From Caprella mutica (taxonomy: Eukaryota; Arthropoda; Malacostraca; Amphipoda; Caprellidae): 64,000 nt of DNA. The position numbers were made by a program, and so were the translations under genes. Below the pieces are notes generated by a model. It was not told the DNA's origin. It was given only the letters and a program-made list of their open reading frames with translations, and did not search any database. The stretch covers positions 1 to 64,000 of the forward strand of contig CANNZV010002614.1 in the NCBI GenBank assembly GCA_947561585.1, written 5' to 3'. This document shows, in pieces, positions 60,321-64,000 of this stretch. Position 1 is the stretch's first letter, and each line of letters opens with the position of its first letter.

Positions 60321-61390
60321 CTGAAGAAAAAGAAAAATCTGCGGGACAGATGTGGCCACTGAAATTATGTACGGAAACATTCTTATGTTGCAACTTGGAT
60401 TGATATTTATACAAGAAATATGGATAGTATGAGGTAATTTATGACTAACAGACATGATGATAGCAACGTATTTTCTATATTAAGTACTAAATGTGTTACA
60501 TGACACTGAAGATCTCTCCTCGTACTTTTGCCTTGTGGATTTATATTCTGGAATCGGAATTGCTACCATGGGCTAAAGAATATTTTAATGGTTCACCATG
60601 GAGTCTCCAACAGGATGTTGTACAGTGTTCAAAGACTGGTTAGACAATAAGTTACATACGGCTGTGCATAAAAGAATTTATATATATGAATGATATTAAT
60701 CAGTAATAGATATGAATATTTGTATAGCTTTCGTTACATCTTTGTAATAACTGTTCAGAGATTCGAACAATGCTTATCAGAAGGAAGAAACTTGCACTTA
60801 ATCTGCTATGAAACATCTGAAACTGAAAAAGAATTTATCCAAATATAAGACAGCTGACGAAAACCAACCACCCATTGGGTAAAATATCGGGGGGGGGGAC
60901 AAGGAGGTGAATATCGTGTACTAAGTCATGCCAACTTACACTGGTACATAAGTAGTAATGCTTTCATATTTTCTAAATTCTATTAAAATAAATAGTCAGC
61001 GAAATAAAGTTCTGAAATAGGTTTAACACTAATACTTCGAATTAGTTTGGCAGTTTTCTCATATTTGATAATTATGAATTAGGTGAGAAAATGAAAGTTA
61101 GTGTTTACATGTTTAGGTTGAACATCTATACGAAAGTCAGCTGTCTTTTGATAAGCCAGAGATGTTTTTGTACGTGAATCAAAATAATTTCTCTTGCTAC
61201 CTCCCTGAAAATATTCTCCCTCCACCTTCTCTATACCATCTCTTTCCACCTCCTCCTTCCACCTCCTCCTTCCACCACCTTCCTCCAGACGATGAAGTTT
61301 GTTTCCCCCACTACAACCTTATATAGTGTGAGTGCAAGAGTGATGCCATTAAAGTAACGACTTAATCTGCATACCTTGCAAGAGAAACAC
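60321..61390. other. Upstream region or 5' intron of the neuropeptide gene
   Basis: Because an acceptor lies at 60321, a non-coding first exon is expected farther up, beyond about 60400. I could not place it. A run of nine G occurs near 60890 and a CT-rich strip at 61198-61290. Confidence 0.4.
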
Positions 61391-61896
61391 GCCTACACTG
61401 CACCTACAGGCCTACACTGCACCTACAGGCCTACACTACATCTACAGGCCTCCACTGCACCTACAGACCTACAGGCCTCCACTGCACCTACAGGCCTACA
61501 CTGCACCTACAGGCCAACACTACATCTACAGGCCTACACTACACCTACAGGCCTACACTACATCTACAGACCTACACTACATCTACAGGCCTCCACTACA
61601 CCTACAGGCCTACACTGCACCTACAGGCCAACACTACATCTACAGGCCTACACTGCACCTACAGGCCTACACTACATCTACAGGCCTACACTGCACCTAC
61701 AGGCCTACACTAAATCTACAGGCCTACACTACATCTACAGGCCTCCACTGCACCTACAGGCCTACACTGCACCTACAGGCCAACACTACATCTACAGGCC
61801 TACACTGCACCTACAGGCCTACACTACATCTACAGGCCTACACTGCACCTACAGGCCTACACTAAATCTACAGGCCTACACTACATCTACAGGCCT
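61391..61896. repeat. 19-bp minisatellite, about 26 copies
   Basis: Unit GCCTACACTGCACCTACAG with ACATCTACAG and CTCCACT variants; one copy is shortened. A block of several units recurs (compare 61590-61730 with 61740-61890). Confidence 0.96.
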
Positions 61897-61901
61897 CCCG
61901 G

Positions 61902-62682
61902 AGGACAAAGTATAAATGGACAAAGTATAGAAGGACAAAGTATAGAAGGACAAAGTAAAGAAGGACAAAGTATAGAAGGACAAAGTAAAGAAGTACAAAG
62001 TATAGAAGGACAAAGTATAGAAGGGCAAAGTATAGAAGGACAAAGTATAGAAGGACAAAGTATAGAAGGACAAAGTAAAGAAGGACAAAGTATGGAAGGA
62101 CAAAATATAGAAGGACAAAGTAAAAAAGGACAAAGTATAGAAGGACAAAGTATAGAAGGACAAAGTACAGAAGGACAAAGTATAGAAGGAAAAAGTATAG
62201 AAGGACAGAGTATAGAAGGACAAAGTATAGAAGGACAAAGTATAGAAGGACAAAGTACAGAAGGACAAAGTATAGAAGGACAAAGTATAGAAGGACAAAG
62301 TATAGAAGGACAAAGTATAGAAGGACAAAATATAGAAGGACAAAATATAGAAGGACAAAGTATAGAAGGACAGAGTATAGAAGGACAAAGTATAGAAGGA
62401 CAAAGTATAGAAGGACAAAGTAAAGAAGGACAAAGTATAGAAGGACAAAGTAAAGAAGGACAAAGTATAGAAGGACAAAGTAAAGAAGGACAAAGTATAG
62501 AAGGACAAAGTAAAGAAGGACAAAGTATAGAAGGACAAAGTATAGAAGGACAAAGTATAGAAGGACAAAGTATAGAAGGACAAAGTATAGAAGGACAAAG
62601 TAAAGAAGGACAAAGTATAGAAGGACAAAGTATAGAAGGACAGAGTATAGACGGACAAAGTATAGAGGGACAAAGTATAGAA
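61902..62682. repeat. 15-bp minisatellite, about 52 copies
   Basis: Unit GACAAAGTATAGAAG with GTAAAG, GTACAG and AAATATAG variants. It starts within a few bases of the end of the 19-bp array. Open frames across it are artefacts. Confidence 0.97.
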
Positions 62683-63503
62683 ATAGATATGTTCTAGCTT
62701 TATTCCACCTCTGTTACAATGCTTATTAGGATGACAATAAAGAATAAAAGTTTTTATTGTTAGATGGCCATTTTTAAATACTGCGTAACCATGAAAAATT
62801 AACTCAGAACGGAGGGAGAATAAGTCGAAACTACGCTCGTCAACGTGCCCACCAAGGAAAACCAATCATGGCAACGCGAGCGTTGATAGAGCGGTGTTCT
62901 ACGAGTGTGGGCGTAGGATCGTAGGGGGTTTAACGTTGGTATAGCGGCATACTGCTTTTGAATACGGAGCAGAGTGGATGAAATCTATCAGAAATTCTGA
63001 GGGATTTTAGATATAAATCGATAGTTGAGGCTCATCAATTAAAGGCCCGGTCACATCGGAGGAACTTTGCTGGAGTGTTACTGAAGCGAGGACAAAAATA
63101 ATAACCGCTTGTTAACGTTCTACAGAAGTTCGTCACCCCTCAGTCAACACCGTATATGATCGACCACTGCTTATGTTCATTCTTATCGCTCAGAATGTTT
63201 TTGAACTGCACAAAATATTACGAGCGTTAAGGAGCGTTAGTTTTCCGCTCTGAAAAGTCCAGTACAGCTCCAACAGCACTCAGTCAACGATTGGCACCAT
63301 TAGACGCAAGTTCGTAGATGTTTGGGTCTGCAAGCCCAATGCAGAAATTATAAATGCTGGACCACTGCTGCTTGGGCGGTGATTAAACCTTGCACAAATT
63401 TTGATGGGCGGTTGAACGCGTCTCATTCGCGGACACAAGTTTTTAACTTTTCTAAGTCGTTGAAGCAGTGATTCACTGCGGTGATGAATTTGGTTCATCA
63501 CCG
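62683..63503. other. Unique stretch between arrays
   Basis: Moderately GC-richer than the rest. AAAGGCCCGGTCACATCGG at about 63041 resembles the end of a small DNA element, but no inverted partner was found. No exon was recognised. Confidence 0.4.
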
Positions 63504-63752
63504 GGGTGAAATATACCTATAGGGTGAAATATACCAATAGGGTGAAATATACCTATAGGGTGAAATATACCTATAGTGTGAAATATACCTATAGGGTGAA
63601 ATATACCTATAGGGTGAAATATACCTATAGGGTGAAATATACCTATAGGGTGAAATATACCTATAGGGTGAAATATACCTATAGTGTGAAATATACCTAT
63701 AGGGTGAAATATACCTATAGGGTGAAATGTACCTATAGGGTGGAATATACCT
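63504..63752. repeat. 18-bp minisatellite, about 14 copies
   Basis: Unit GGTGAAATATACCTATAG, nearly identical copies with TAGTGTG and AATGTACC variants at single sites. Confidence 0.96.
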
Positions 63753-64000
63753 GTATACTGGTAGTTATAAAATCTTCAGACCGGTTTGTTATTTGAAGTT
63801 AATTATTTTGTGACTTTGAAATAAAACAGTGTCATTGGATATTTCCCTTCTGCTCAAATGTTTGTGGTTTTAGAATGGTTGTTTGACAATAATATTTATT
63901 GCTTTAAGAGAGTGAATAAGAGTTTCAAACTCTGTTACATGTAATGCATTTGGTGAGGGTAATTAACCACCTACTGTTTTCTCTAGGCCAGAGGTTTTCT
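63753..64000. other. AT-rich right edge, possible start of a hAT end
   Basis: The last bases, CAGAGGTTTTCT from about 63989, could begin a hAT-type terminus like the copy at 5539, cut by the window edge. Too short to call. Confidence 0.2.

Noticed and set aside
63041..63300. AAAGGCCCGGTCACATCGG as the end of a small DNA element
   Set aside because: The motif looks like a terminal repeat, but no inverted partner or target duplication could be found nearby.

Overview
The window is animal nuclear DNA, most likely from an insect. It is AT-rich, has split genes with GT-AG introns, and carries an RNase H-bearing LINE, hAT and mariner-type transposons, and very many minisatellites. A hemipteran is plausible, but this is an inference from overall style and not from a marker gene.

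Protein-coding content is small and all on the minus strand. (1) A two-exon gene at 60306-58189 encodes a 125-residue secreted precursor. It has an 18-residue signal peptide followed at once by a peptide ending VPRL-Gly-Arg-Arg, the layout of an amidated PRX-amide neuropeptide; I favour an ecdysis-triggering-hormone-like peptide. (2) An exon at 46867-46325 and an exon at 8540-8394 are both phase 0 at their facing splice sites and probably belong to one gene. The second begins a CAP-superfamily (GAPR-1/GLIPR2-like) domain. If joined, their intron is about 37.8 kb. The rest of that gene lies beyond the left edge.

Region by region: 1-5312 is a decayed APE/RT/RNase H LINE on the plus strand. 5313-7525 is a nest of transposons: an old mariner-like transposase on plus, cut by a 328-bp hAT and by a 969-bp long-TIR mariner. 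8845-14771 holds four minisatellites. 15803-25433 holds three foldback-like elements whose inverted ends are made of 15-16 bp tandem repeats, plus MITEs. 26019-31630 holds five more arrays. 31856-44266 is one 12.4-kb array of about 428 copies of a 29-bp unit. 44865-48837 holds small arrays and a long-TIR element. 48872-52563 is a larger candidate foldback-like element. 52739-54476, 58631-60023, 61391-62682 and 63504-63752 are further arrays, one of which fills most of the neuropeptide intron.

Adding the array spans gives about 29 kb, or some 45 percent of the window, in more than 20 different minisatellites. The long open frames inside them are a by-product of units whose length is a multiple of three, and they are not genes. 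The most unusual themes are the VPRL-amide precursor, the family of foldback elements with 8-bp target duplications, neighbouring arrays that share a core motif, and introns made largely of tandem repeats.
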